Below are positions 1-9,539 of a stretch of DNA of 64,000 nucleotides, piece by piece. Positions within the stretch are counted from its first letter, which is position 1, and each line of letters opens with the position of its first letter. Below the pieces are notes generated by a model, which was not told the DNA's origin, made no database searches, and saw only the letters and a list, made by a program, of their open reading frames with translations. The position numbers and the translations under genes are program-made. Location: assembly GCF_036785885.1 (NCBI RefSeq), contig NC_092320.1:17361557-17425556 (forward strand). Direction: 5' to 3'. This DNA comes from Coffea arabica. Taxonomy: Eukaryota > Streptophyta > Magnoliopsida > Gentianales > Rubiaceae.

Positions 1-866
1 TCAATCAGCAATTACTTACGAATTTGGATTAAACAATCCAAAACCATGAGATGATTGGAGACTGTTGAATCAGATTATGACATCCCTCCTTCTGTACAAG
101 CTGCTATTTTCAGGGACATGATCCAATTGAAGTAATGAAAATTGTAGAGTATGTTTTGGATAGAAGATAATTTAAAATTTTTTTTTTTGAATAATACTGT
201 TTCTTACGATCCTACTATCCGAATCTATAGGAGCGATCCGGATCGTATGCGAAATCGGAAAATATGAGTGTTAATCAGAGAGTAATAAGCATGATTCGGC
301 CTAGGTGCTCACGCTGGCACATCATTAATACTAATTAATATTGTTATTTTTAAAATCTTTTTATAGCGTAAAAAAGTTGGAAGACGTGAATTTGAAACAT
401 TTCACTTCTTCACTTATACTTCCTTGTTTAAGCCACTAAATCCATCTCTCCTCCTCTTTAATGTGCGAATCTCAATGCCTATCTATTGCCTTGCTTAATT
501 AAGAATGACTTTAAACCAGGATTAGAGGAGGAAAGGTCAAATATTGGTATGTATTATTATGTTAATTAACTTATGAAATAGCAAGAAATAGAACAACAAA
601 TATATCAGTAAAAAGGGGTCAACTGAGCAAAAAGAGCAAATTCGAACAGAGTTGAATATTGAATTTTTTTTTCCATAATTTAGATTTGAATACCAATTTA
701 CAAGGATTTTTTAATCTCATTAATAAATATATATTTTTTGGAAAATTATATCCACACACCTTCAATTAGATATCCATACACCTTCTCTATTCTATTTTAC
801 ACTAGATATTCGACTACAATGAAGATTAAAATAGTAAGGGTACGTGACATGGTCAACTATGAATAT
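1..866. other. Intergenic, no gene seen
   Basis: AT-rich non-coding sequence with homopolymer T runs. No open reading frame of convincing composition and no recognisable RNA gene was seen on either strand. Confidence 0.6.
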
Positions 867-1470
867 TGATCTCTTGACGAAAATGCTTCCTTTTTGTGGA
901 AAAACAATTAAAATTGAGAATTAGGGGGGCAAGAGTCTAACAAAAGCTAAGTTTTTCTTTACCGTAAATTGTGGGTCATAATTACATGGTTTTGCTAAAA
1001 AAAAAAAAAGAAAGTAAATAAAAATGTGTTTATGATGCAAACAAATAAAAATTAACAAATAAACTACAATCCAAACAAATTGATTTCTTGACGAAAATGC
1101 TTCGTTTTAGTTCTGAAAACAACTAAAATTGAGAATTAGGGGGAAAACGTCTAGCAAAAGCTAAGTTGTTTCTTTTTTGCCCTAAACCGTGGGTCAGAAT
1201 TGCATGGTTCAGCTCAAACAAAAAAAAAAAAAAAAAGAAAGCAAATAAAAATGCATTGATGATGCAAGCAAATAAAAATTGACAAATAAACTACGATCCA
1301 AACAAACTGATTTCTTGACGAAAATGCTCTGTTTTAGTAGTGAAAACAATTAAAATTGAGAATTAGGAGGAAAGAAGAGTCTAACAAAACTAAGATATTT
1401 TTTTTTTTTTGCCATAAATTGTGGGACTCAGAATTACATTGTTTTGCTCAAAAAAAAAAAAAAGAAAAGA
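867..1470. repeat. Three-unit tandem repeat, about 214-227 bp period
   Basis: Three head-to-tail imperfect copies start near 867, 1081 and 1308. Each opens with TTGATNTCTTGACGAAAATG, then a conserved AAAATTGAGAATTAGG block, a GTGGG(T/A)C block, an A-run followed by GAAAG, and the phrase AAATAAACTAC. The third copy stops after its A-run. The A-run in each unit suggests a retroposed or MITE-like monomer that was later amplified in tandem. No coding potential is seen. Confidence 0.85.
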
Positions 1471-2901
1471 GGAAAATCTTGGTCTCTTTGATCTCGTCTG
1501 TTGCCTGGAAGGGGAGTAATTAATGAATGTGTTTGGTTGGCGGTGGGCAAAGTTTAAAAAGCAGAAGAGCGCGTTATCAGTCGTTAGTTAGCACGTTTTT
1601 ATGCTTCCCCATCATAATAAAACAGGAAGAAAGCGCAAACGCGGTGGAAAGGCCCCAAATCATGTGGAATCAATCAATGCTTTGGTCCAGGTTGACCCCA
1701 ATAAATTAACAAAAAATATATATATATCAATGCTTGCGACTTCCGCCCACGGGTCCGGGCGGGAAGAGGAGGAGTAGGCGTAGGTGGCTCACATTCCCTC
1801 CATGAGTCTTCGCTAGATCTATAATCCATATTTGCCAGCTCTCTCTCCCCAAGATCTCGCTCCATTTTTTATTTATATATATATATATACACGCTCCTTC
1901 ACTCTATTCTCCACCTTAAGAGTATTCTTGCCTTTTATTTTTGTCTTTTCAACTTTTTGAAAGGTAGGCAAATGTAGTGTAGGATTTTTGCATATGATAG
2001 GTAGTTAGGTAACACTTAGAGCCAAGATTTCTTTATGCTAGATTATAAGATAGTTCTTGTTTTGATTATTTTACTTGATTTTCTATACTCTAATTTTGGA
2101 TAATCAGATTTTTTTTAAAGATATTATTGTTTATTTTTGTATTTGGACTTCAGCATTTTTAATAACTAAGAAAGTTAGAATCTAAAATTTAACTAATAAT
2201 AGTTTTAACTGATTTTAGTTCTCTATAACGAAAACGAAAACGTTTGTAAAACTTATAACGCCCTAATTCACCCTTTCGACCTGTCCTAGATCCCTAAATT
2301 TTACACGTAACAATGACAACTAGTAGTAGATTACCCTAATTCCAAAAAGCAAACCAGCCATTGATTTTGGATCACCAGTAGTAGGTAATTAATTTTACCA
2401 CTAGCAAATAAGAAAACCACAAAAAATTGCAAGGAGGAGAATAGAAGAACAAGAAGCAACCGACATAACATAACATAATAGTAGTCTTTCTTTGCATTTG
2501 GCCATTGTCCACTGGCAATTTGACTTGCATATTAGTGTAAAGATGGGCTAGTTGTGTTAGAACTGAAAGTTGGCTCCTAAGTGAATTTTTTTGACTATGG
2601 AGTTCCGTAAATTTCTTATGCATAAAATGAATTTTTTTTTCTTATGCAATTTTTGATGGACAAAATCTTGGGAAGGAATTTAGATGTTGAACTTTTGGTT
2701 TTGCTAAGGTAGAAATTGCTATAAACAATATGGGGCTATAATTGTTTGAGAGTGATGACGATTGGCAGAGATGAACAATCAATGGTGCAGCAGAAGGTCA
2801 CAGTTGGTGGATGAACATTAACGACATTCATATTCTGGGACCTTGTTACCCTATCCAATTTCCATTTCGGCCCCAATCCACTAAAATGTTGCCATCCAAA
2901 C
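1471..2901. other. Intergenic, no gene seen
   Basis: Low-complexity AT-rich DNA with short (TA)n tracts near 1711-1726 and 1871-1890. Short open frames here lack a plausible start context or homology and are treated as chance. Confidence 0.5.
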
Positions 2902-3098
2902 CCCCAACTTTGTTGTCCTTGGGATTGGCTCGGATGGTCTCGGAGTAGCCTCTTTGGTCCCAAAGTCCCGTGTTCGAGTCGTCTCTCCTATCGTTTGTAT
3001 ATCCTTGGGGGCAGGGTGCATAGGCGTAAGGAGATTAGTCTGGCAAAATTGGGATACTTCTTATGTTGATTAAAAAAAAAAAAAAACCCCAACTTTGT
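2902..3098 (+). mobile_element. tRNA-derived SINE with 13-bp target-site duplication
   Basis: The body is 2915-3085. It has a pol III A-box-like stretch TGGCTCGGATGG near 2926 and a B box GTGTTCGAGTC near 2972, and ends in a run of 14 A at 3072-3085. The flanks are an exact 13-bp direct repeat, CCCCAACTTTGTT, at 2902-2914 and 3086-3098. A and B boxes, a poly(A) tail and a target duplication define a SINE. The exact duplication suggests a fairly young insertion. The family was not named. Confidence 0.9.
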
Positions 3099-3730
3099 TC
3101 GAATTTTCATTTTTTTTAAAAAATTTTTAGATTTTTTGTGAGCACATTTTTCAATTACCTTTATATGTCACATATATTAAAATCATTCTAATGCATTTTT
3201 TTTTTACAAAAAATCTAGAAAATAACAATCCAAACGAACAAGAATTAATCACTAATTTCTTTTGAACACCAATATCCAAGTCATTTTTGATTATGTGAAT
3301 TATCAGCTTAAAATTATCTTTCTGCCCTTAAATTCTATCAAGCAAAGTTTATTAATTTTGAGATTTTTTTTTATGTAAAAAGTTTCTTTTTAATCTTTCT
3401 TACATTGGAGATTATTTTTTAACCAAAAGCTCCAGCTACTTAAAGGAAAAGCATACTGTTCAAGCGTGGCTATGTCACAAGGCCTACCTTGCTAATGAAA
3501 ATTACCATAATCATTTCTACTACTGCAGAGAACATTAATGGAAAAAAAAAATCCCATATTACCACAGAACTATTGAAATTTTATTCACCAGATTAGTATG
3601 CGAACACCAAAAAAAAAAATTCAGATCTTTAATTTCCTGTCCAAATAATTATAATTATGTCCTTTGGCTACAAACAATTACTTCTATAAACTTAAATTTC
3701 TAGTGGGGAAGAACACACTACATCTTTCAA
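3099..3730. other. Intergenic, no gene seen
   Basis: AT-rich non-coding DNA with T and A homopolymers; nothing recognisable. Confidence 0.5.
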
Positions 3731-4100
3731 AACACTAGTGAGTGAATATTCATTTATATGATATTCATTTATAATTTATATATTTATAAATGTATTTATA
3801 TTATTTATTATATATAATATAATACATTTATATTTATTTATAAATATATAAATTTATTTATTTATAAATATTTATAAATGTATTATAAATGCATAAATGT
3901 ATATAAATATAATAATATAAAAATTGGAAATTATAATTTATACATTTTTACATTTATATGATATTCATTTATAATTTATACATTTATAATTTATATATTT
4001 TTATATAAATATATAAATATATTTATTTATAAATATTTATAAAAGTATTATAAATGCATAAATATTTATTGTTATAAAAATATAAAAATTATAAATTATA
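3731..4100. repeat. Low-complexity TATTTATAAA-rich tract
   Basis: About 370 bp made almost entirely of variants of TTTATAAAT, TATTTAT and ATATAAAT, with repeated phrases such as ATATGATATTCATTTATA (3758 and 3956). The many self-complementary TTTATAAA units make it locally palindromic. It probably arose by slippage; no element boundary is visible. Confidence 0.8.
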
Positions 4101-4177
4101 AAAACACTTGAAAATATGTTTTAAAAATACATCTAAAAATAATCCATAAAACATCTACAGTAAAAGTTTTTCATATA

Positions 4178-4293
4178 GTTTTTGAAAAACAACCCCAAAA
4201 ATAACTAATCCAAACGGACTTGTATTTGAAAAACGAAATGCTACAGTGCTGTTTTTGAAAAACAACCCCAAAAACAGCTAATCCAAACGGACC
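4178..4293. repeat. Duplicated MITE end (CCAAACGGAC family)
   Basis: Two direct copies of about 43 bp lie at 4178-4220 and 4251-4293. Both run from GTTTTTGAAAAACAACCCC to AATCCAAACGGAC. The terminal phrase AATCCAAACGGACC resembles the end of common plant MITEs. No matching inverted start was found upstream, so this is recorded as a partial or rearranged element. Confidence 0.55.
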
Positions 4294-4411
4294 CTAGAAT
4301 CTACATCAAAATTACTGTTTACCGCGTCTAACCACTGTAAATTTGGATGTCGACGAAGAAGGGGAACCTGGGTTTCGAATTCGACCCAGTGAGTGAACTC
4401 AGTTCTGGTAT

Positions 4412-5761
4412 TTACTCGGTTGACTTGATCAAATTTACGTTCTTCAGTAAGAACTCATTCCCAACGAGTTGATTGAAGAGTCCCCACTCAGTCACCGGGT
4501 TCTTCTTCTTTCGTTGCATGGCTGCTCTAGCAATCTCGGTCAGCATTGCACTGGACAATCGCCTGACCCCTCGAGCCCCGCCTCTTATTATTGCCGGGTT
4601 TACACTTACCTGGGTTTTCTCCGAGTTTTTCTTACCGTGTCGAGTGGAAACAGTCTGAGTCACCATCGACAAGTAGACTGACTCGGGACTTGCGCTCCTA
4701 ACTCGGCTCAGCGGGTCACCTGTTAACAACAATTCCTTCGCGTCAACGAGCACTATATGCTTAAAATTTCTCCTTACTCGGCCCAGCAGCATCGGATAAC
4801 AAGCCCATCTTCTCAAACTCATTGGAACGTGGTCCAGAAACCCGGCTAACGAGTTCTCCGGGTCAAGCTCATCAACATCAAAGCTCACCACCGAGCCATA
4901 ACTCAGCCGAGTCGACTCAGTCTCGTTTCCTCCACTAAAATTGCTCCGAATTCTCCTTCCCCAGATTGGCTCCCCGCTTTGCTTATCCTTTTTACTCGAT
5001 TTCACGAACTGGGTCAAGCTCAAATTCTGAGTTGAGTTCAACTTTTTATAGTGATCAACGAGCTGCGAGAACGAGTCGTTCTCCTCGAGAATGGCCGAGT
5101 CAAAAGAAGCCGATTTTGAAGGGAATATGAACAAGAGGTCTGCTCGGGAGGTAAGAGAAGATTTGTACAACAGCCTCAAGAACAATTTCAATTCATGCAA
5201 ACTCAAGGACTCTGAAACATGAGCAACAACGAGGTCATTCATGGCTTTTGTTCCTCTTCTGTACAACGTTCCCATCCCTTGCAATGCATGTGGCAGGGAA
5301 GGATCAGATGCTGAGCTTTTCTTGAATTTCTTGTTGTAATCATTATTGTATTTACGAGAAACTGTAGAGGAAGAAAACTGAGACAGCTGTCTTCTAGGGG
5401 TAAAGTGGGAGGAAGGTTCAAAAGTGGAGAGGGTGAAGAGGAGAAAAGTGATGAAGAATAGAAGTGCACAGATGGAAATTGTGGATTGAGCTCTGGAGAG
5501 AAGATGACTTGAGTTTGATCGTCTGAATATCGGTAAAGGTAAAGAAGAAGAAGAAGAAGAATTTGAAGAAGACGAAAAAGGATTGAAAACATTTTGATGC
5601 CTTTTCTTGTTAATAATGGAGGAGGCAGCAGAAGCAGAATCATTATTATTACTGTCTTCGTCTTCAGGGAAAAGAATGAAGAGGAAGCCCATCCCCCAAT
5701 TTCGATGGTCACTGCCGGTGCCGGTGGAGGAGGTGGTTTTGGCTTTTGCTGGGAATCCCAT
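4412..5761 (-). CDS. Uncharacterised plant type II membrane protein (glycosyltransferase-like)
   Basis: Intronless reading frame of 449 codons ending in TAA. The N-terminal ~90 residues are low-complexity (poly-Ser, poly-Asn), with the short motif GMGFLFILFPEDED near residue 24. One hydrophobic segment follows at about residues 94-113. The C-terminal ~290 residues are globular, with conserved-looking blocks such as GTLYRRGTKAMNDLVVAHV, RRWACYPMLLGRVRRNF and HIVLVDAKELLLTGDPL. This layout fits a Golgi-type type II membrane protein. From memory it matches a plant-specific family annotated as DUF7780 or loosely as glycosyltransferase-like; no catalytic residues can be assigned. The start is the first ATG, and a second in-frame Met at residue 24 is possible. 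Short frames on the opposite strand here are shadows. Confidence 0.82.
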   Translation of the reverse strand: MGFPAKAKTTSSTGTGSDHRNWGMGFLFILFPEDEDSNNNDSASAASSIINKKRHQNVFNPFSSSSNSSSSSSLPLPIFRRSNSSHLLSRAQSTISICALLFFITFLLFTLSTFEPSSHFTPRRQLSQFSSSTVSRKYNNDYNKKFKKSSASDPSLPHALQGMGTLYRRGTKAMNDLVVAHVSESLSLHELKLFLRLLYKSSLTSRADLLFIFPSKSASFDSAILEENDSFSQLVDHYKKLNSTQNLSLTQFVKSSKKDKQSGEPIWGRRIRSNFSGGNETESTRLSYGSVVSFDVDELDPENSLAGFLDHVPMSLRRWACYPMLLGRVRRNFKHIVLVDAKELLLTGDPLSRVRSASPESVYLSMVTQTVSTRHGKKNSEKTQVSVNPAIIRGGARGVRRLSSAMLTEIARAAMQRKKKNPVTEWGLFNQLVGNEFLLKNVNLIKSTE

Positions 5762-5949
5762 TCCTCATATCATATGCCCGCTCCCTCTCTCTTTCTAGTC
5801 TCCTTTGCCTCGCCTTTCTCTCTCGATAGATATCACTATCGCCTTTGTGGTAAACTGATGGGGGCTTTTACTTAGGGAGCAGCAATAGCCAGCAGGACGA
5901 CTCTGATTCCCTCGCAGGTCACAACAAAGGTTTAAAGAACGAATATTTA

Positions 5950-6096
5950 GGTTGTGTTTGGATTGTATTTTTCATGATTTTTCATGAAAAAATTACTGTA
6001 GTGATTTGATATATATGAGAGAAAAAGGTAAATAGAGAAATGTGATCACGGAAAATGACGTAATTTTTCGAAGAAAAACCGCAATCCAAACAGGCC
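5950..6096. mobile_element. Short MITE with GTTTGGATTG terminal repeats
   Basis: The ends are imperfect inverted repeats: GGTTGTGTTTGGATTG on the left, and GGCCTGTTTGGATTG as the reverse complement of the right end. The interior is about 120 bp with no coding capacity and contains the palindromic phrase TTTTTCATGATTTTTCATGA. Size and termini fit a Tourist- or hAT-type MITE. The target duplication is not clear, so the superfamily stays open. Confidence 0.7.
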
Positions 6097-7062
6097 TTTA
6101 CTTCGTCGGTTTCTTTAAAGCCCCATACCAACTCTAGGGGTAAAATTTAAATTATTCAAGTAATAGTTACTTAGGTGTATATACCTCCAAAAAAAAAATA
6201 TTATATAGAACTAAGCTAGAGGATAATTGTTAGTATTACCTATAGCTACATGATTGGGTGTTTGAATACTCATTATTTAGGAAAAAAATAATTCATTTAC
6301 ATCATAGATAAGTTGTTCAAGTAACTTTTTTATTTTTTTCAATGAGGTTTAAGATTTCGGGCGTCACGTCATAAATGTTATATACATCACGTCATAAAAA
6401 AGCGTTATATTTAATATTATAATAAAAAGAATTTTCTCAAATATCACAGAGTGTTTTGATGTTGTAATAATTATAAAAAAAGGGTTTTCAGAAAATGAAG
6501 TATCCAAACTCTGGATAGATCCTCCTCATACTACAAGTGTGCGATTAAAAGATTGCTATATTAAAAATTCATTCTAAATACAAAAAGCAATCTGATTCTA
6601 ATTCTAATAATTAAAATACAATTTCTAATATTTAATTTTTTGCCATCCAAACTAAGTGTAATATTATCTGAGCGCCTAATTTGGTTGATGGAGACATAAT
6701 TAATTAGTTGATATAGACATAATCAACAAGAGTTCAATGCTTCTGCTTATTTGCACACTGTTCTCTTCTAAGTTTTTTCTCCATATAAGGTTTTGAAGGT
6801 TTAGAATCTGTGTGACCACTGGGATTGCCCCAATGACCAGGAGAGTTTTCTTAGAGTTTTTTTTTTCCATTGTCAAGTTCAGAATTGGAATCACTATTCA
6901 ATCATTAGAATTTTAGATGGACTTAAGCCTCGTTTGAATTGTAATTTTTTGAAAAAAAAATTAGATTTTTTGTTAATATTCCTTACACAATTTCACATCA
7001 TCTTCTCCAAAAAAAAAAAAAAAACTCCCCAACAAATGCAATCCTAACACTAAGTATTGGAG
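6097..7062. other. Intergenic, no gene seen
   Basis: AT-rich DNA. The part around 6925-7050 holds fragments resembling the neighbouring MITEs (GTTTGAATTGTAATTTTT and an A-run) but without clear paired termini. Confidence 0.5.
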
Positions 7063-7197
7063 TTCTAAACGGACTTTTTTTTACTACCTTTTTTCTTTGT
7101 TTTTTTTAGGTAGGAGATGCTGAATTCAAGACATACTACTTATAATCCCTCTCACCCTGCCGCTCAATCCGACATTCCCCGAATTCTAAACGGACTT
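7063..7197 (-). mobile_element. Short SINE, minus strand, 14-bp target-site duplication
   Basis: The body at 7077-7183 starts on the plus strand with a T-rich tract (the poly(A) end of a minus-strand insertion), followed by a segment ending near CTCAATCCGAC. It is flanked by a perfect 14-bp direct repeat, TTCTAAACGGACTT, at 7063-7076 and 7184-7197. The interior resembles the sequence at 12,908-12,993 (GAATTCAAGAC versus GAATCCAAAAT, then ACTTATAATCCCTCTC versus ACTTACAACCTCTC). It is probably a truncated SINE of the same family. Confidence 0.8.
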
Positions 7198-7579
7198 GAT
7201 TTGACGGATCATCAACACAAATCATATGACTACGCTCCGAGTGCCTTAAAATTGGGATTAACAAATCAGCACGAATAATATGACTACTATGGGAGTGCCC
7301 CAAATTCGGGTTTCAGGGTTGCTTTGGTTAATAATGTGGCTTAGCAAAAAGAGGAGCTTTTCCCTAAGACATGTTGCAATTTTTTAAGGGAAAATTATTG
7401 TAAAGAAAAAGGAACCATTAGCGGGGAAGAAACCTTTTTTTAAAAGAAAGCTGAGTCGGGAGTGGTGAGGAAAAGATTAAAAAGGAGGGGAACGAAAAGT
7501 TCTGTCCTCGAAATTGATTTACTTCACGAAGAAGACTTCTTTTGAGATCAGCTTGGTACTGTTTTTGAGGAGGCGATCC

Positions 7580-7809
7580 TGCTGCTTCTCTTCTTCTTTT
7601 TTTTTTTTTTTTTTTTTAAACGATAAATCTAATCTATCCTACACTAAGGGGGAGGGGGCGAACCTAAAGAGGTTCAGAAATAATCTGGAGAGGACTAAAC
7701 TATCATCAGATCAGACGGGTGCTGAGCACACACACCTGAATTTTTTAGAAACAAGTCGTGACATTTTTTGTGGGAGACAAGGGTTCAACTAGGTGCTGCT
7801 TCTCTTCTT
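7580..7809 (-). mobile_element. SINE family X, copy 1, 16-bp target-site duplication
   Basis: The body is 7596-7793 on the minus strand, with the poly(A) end appearing as a T-run at 7596-7617. An exact 16-bp direct repeat, TGCTGCTTCTCTTCTT, lies at 7580-7595 and 7794-7809. The tail-proximal motif GATAAATCTAATCTATCCTA on the plus strand is shared with the copy at 47,954-48,111. On the minus strand the head has A-box-like and B-box-like tRNA-derived stretches. Short open frames crossing it are artefacts. Confidence 0.88.
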
Positions 7810-7826
7810 TTACTTGGTCATTTATT

Positions 7827-8010
7827 CGTTCATGGGTGGTGGGTACTGAGTATTTTGTGCATGAGCTGTTTATGTTGTTTGGATTTATTATTCATGCACA
7901 GGTGAGGCCTCCAAGTGCAGCAAATGCAGTCTTTGTAGAGGGGGGCCTATGTATGGATTTTGCAATATATGTAGCCACTTTGGCTATTGAGCGTCGGTGG
8001 TAGGAAATAG
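7827..8010 (+). repeat. Dispersed repeat, copy 1 (ends in GAGCGTCGGTGGTAGGA)
   Basis: This stretch is similar to 14,745-15,525 once the hAT-like element inserted there is removed. Shared landmarks in order are CATGGGTGG/AATGGGTGG, a GAG(C/T)TGTTT(A/G)TG block, GGGCCTAT, and the identical ATTGAGCGTCGGTGGTAGGA. Both copies can be read to the peptide IERRW followed by TAG, so it may derive from a 3' coding exon. The parent gene was not recognised. Confidence 0.65.
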
Positions 8011-9118
8011 GAATGACTCAAATAACAGAATTGAATTCAAGTGCAGTGATTAGGACTTATGAATTACATGAAAAATGCATATATAACATTCTTATTTATA
8101 GGGGTGAGAATGATTGGCTTGATAATCGGTTAGACTAATGTAATTGAAATCTAATTCTTTTTTTTTTTAAAAAAAAGGAATCAATAGTGATTCCCCATCT
8201 AAGTCGAAACCTTATTTTACTCATGTGAAGTTCCAATCTAAATTAAAATAGAAATAAAATTTATCAAATTGGAACTAAGTTGAATTAAGATTGGAATTCG
8301 ATTCAAATAATTGGTTAATTAATTTAATCTAAATTTTTATGGTTAATCAAAATTGAAATTAAAAAACTAATTAGTTTTTCTTTCTTGATAAGAAAAATAA
8401 GAGAACTTTCAATTACTATTAGTTTAAACTATATGTGCCTATTTTTGTGTGTGTGTGTGTGTCTATATAAATACAAATATATATATATATATATTCATAA
8501 TAAGTATAAGGGGCCAAGGTTGAGGTATCAAAATTTAGAGGTTTTGGATTCTAATTTTCTTTGTCTCTCATCACTTCTTAAATTCCAATCCTCTCCTATT
8601 ATGAAAATTTATGGGAAAAGGTTCTAATATAGGCATGTAAATAGGTATATATAAGAATATAAAGAAGGATGATACTAAATTCATGTCTTTACAACCTAAA
8701 TCTATACCCGATACAACTTTTAATGCTAATAATGTAAGTTATCAATCTTTGTGTTGTGATACAAATCATTATACCTTAGGGGTGTGAATTTAAACTATAG
8801 GAATGTGGATTTTCTTGTAAAGAAATTATATATATCTATTTCTTGATCGAAGATTTAGTGAACCGAATTGTTGCTTCCCATAAGAATGTGTAATAGACAA
8901 TGCGTGTGATGTCTGCAGGATATGATGCAAGCTTGCCGACAGGACAACTTAGGCCTTAATTAGAAGCCCACATTAATTACTTAGAAAGTTCAAACGCAGG
9001 AGTGATGCCAAATTTTGTTGGGAGAAAAGGGTTAATAACCAATTATTTTGATGTAGAGGAAAACTTTGAGGCTTTGGGTTTTTTGGCTTAGTGATGGAAA
9101 TCGGAAGGCATCAAGAAG
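8011..9118. other. Intergenic with simple repeats
   Basis: No gene seen. A (GT)n tract lies at 8446-8462 and a (TA)n tract at 8477-8494. The sequence TAGGGGTGAGAATGATTGG at about 8099 looks like a hAT-type terminus, but no partner end was found. Confidence 0.5.
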
Positions 9119-9539
9119 GACAGAATTAGAGGTGTCAATCACAATTCAGATCCAAATTCGTCAATCAATAACCCGCTCAAATTTATCCATTAATTTTGAA
9201 TGGATCTAAATGATATCCAATTAAATCTATTTAATTTGTAGGTAGTGGGTTGACTCGACTCATTCATTTAAAAATTACTATACATTTAAACTCAACTTTA
9301 GTGTTAAGTAAATAGATTTGAATTTCTCATCAATCTAATAACAATAAAATAACGTTATTTCTTGTCAAATGACATGCGAAAAATAGAAAAAATAATTAGA
9401 ATTTTAAGTGACTCATAAATGGATAATTGAGTATTCTTATACCCATTTATTAAATGGGTTGACATAATTATACTCATTACCCAATTATGACTCATTCAAA
9501 CCTATCTAAATCACTCATCTTGACACTTCTAGACACAAT
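9119..9539. mobile_element. Non-autonomous hAT-like element, about 405 bp
   Basis: The body is 9127-9531. The left end TAGAGGTGTCAA pairs with TAGAAGTGTCAA, the reverse complement of the right end. The flanking 8-bp sequences are GACAGAAT (9119-9126) and GACACAAT (9532-9539), 7 of 8 identical. TAG(A/G)GGTGTCAA-type termini with 8-bp duplications are typical of plant hAT MITEs. No transposase is encoded. Confidence 0.82.

Noticed and set aside
867..1470. Regular repeat spacing resembling a CRISPR-like array
   Set aside because: Units are about 220 bp and similar along their whole length, without short identical repeats separated by unique spacers, and the genome is a plant.
4469..5875. Plus-strand frames opposite the membrane-protein gene
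   Set aside because: They are shadows of the minus-strand coding sequence; the low-complexity Ser/Asn region produces open frames on the other strand.
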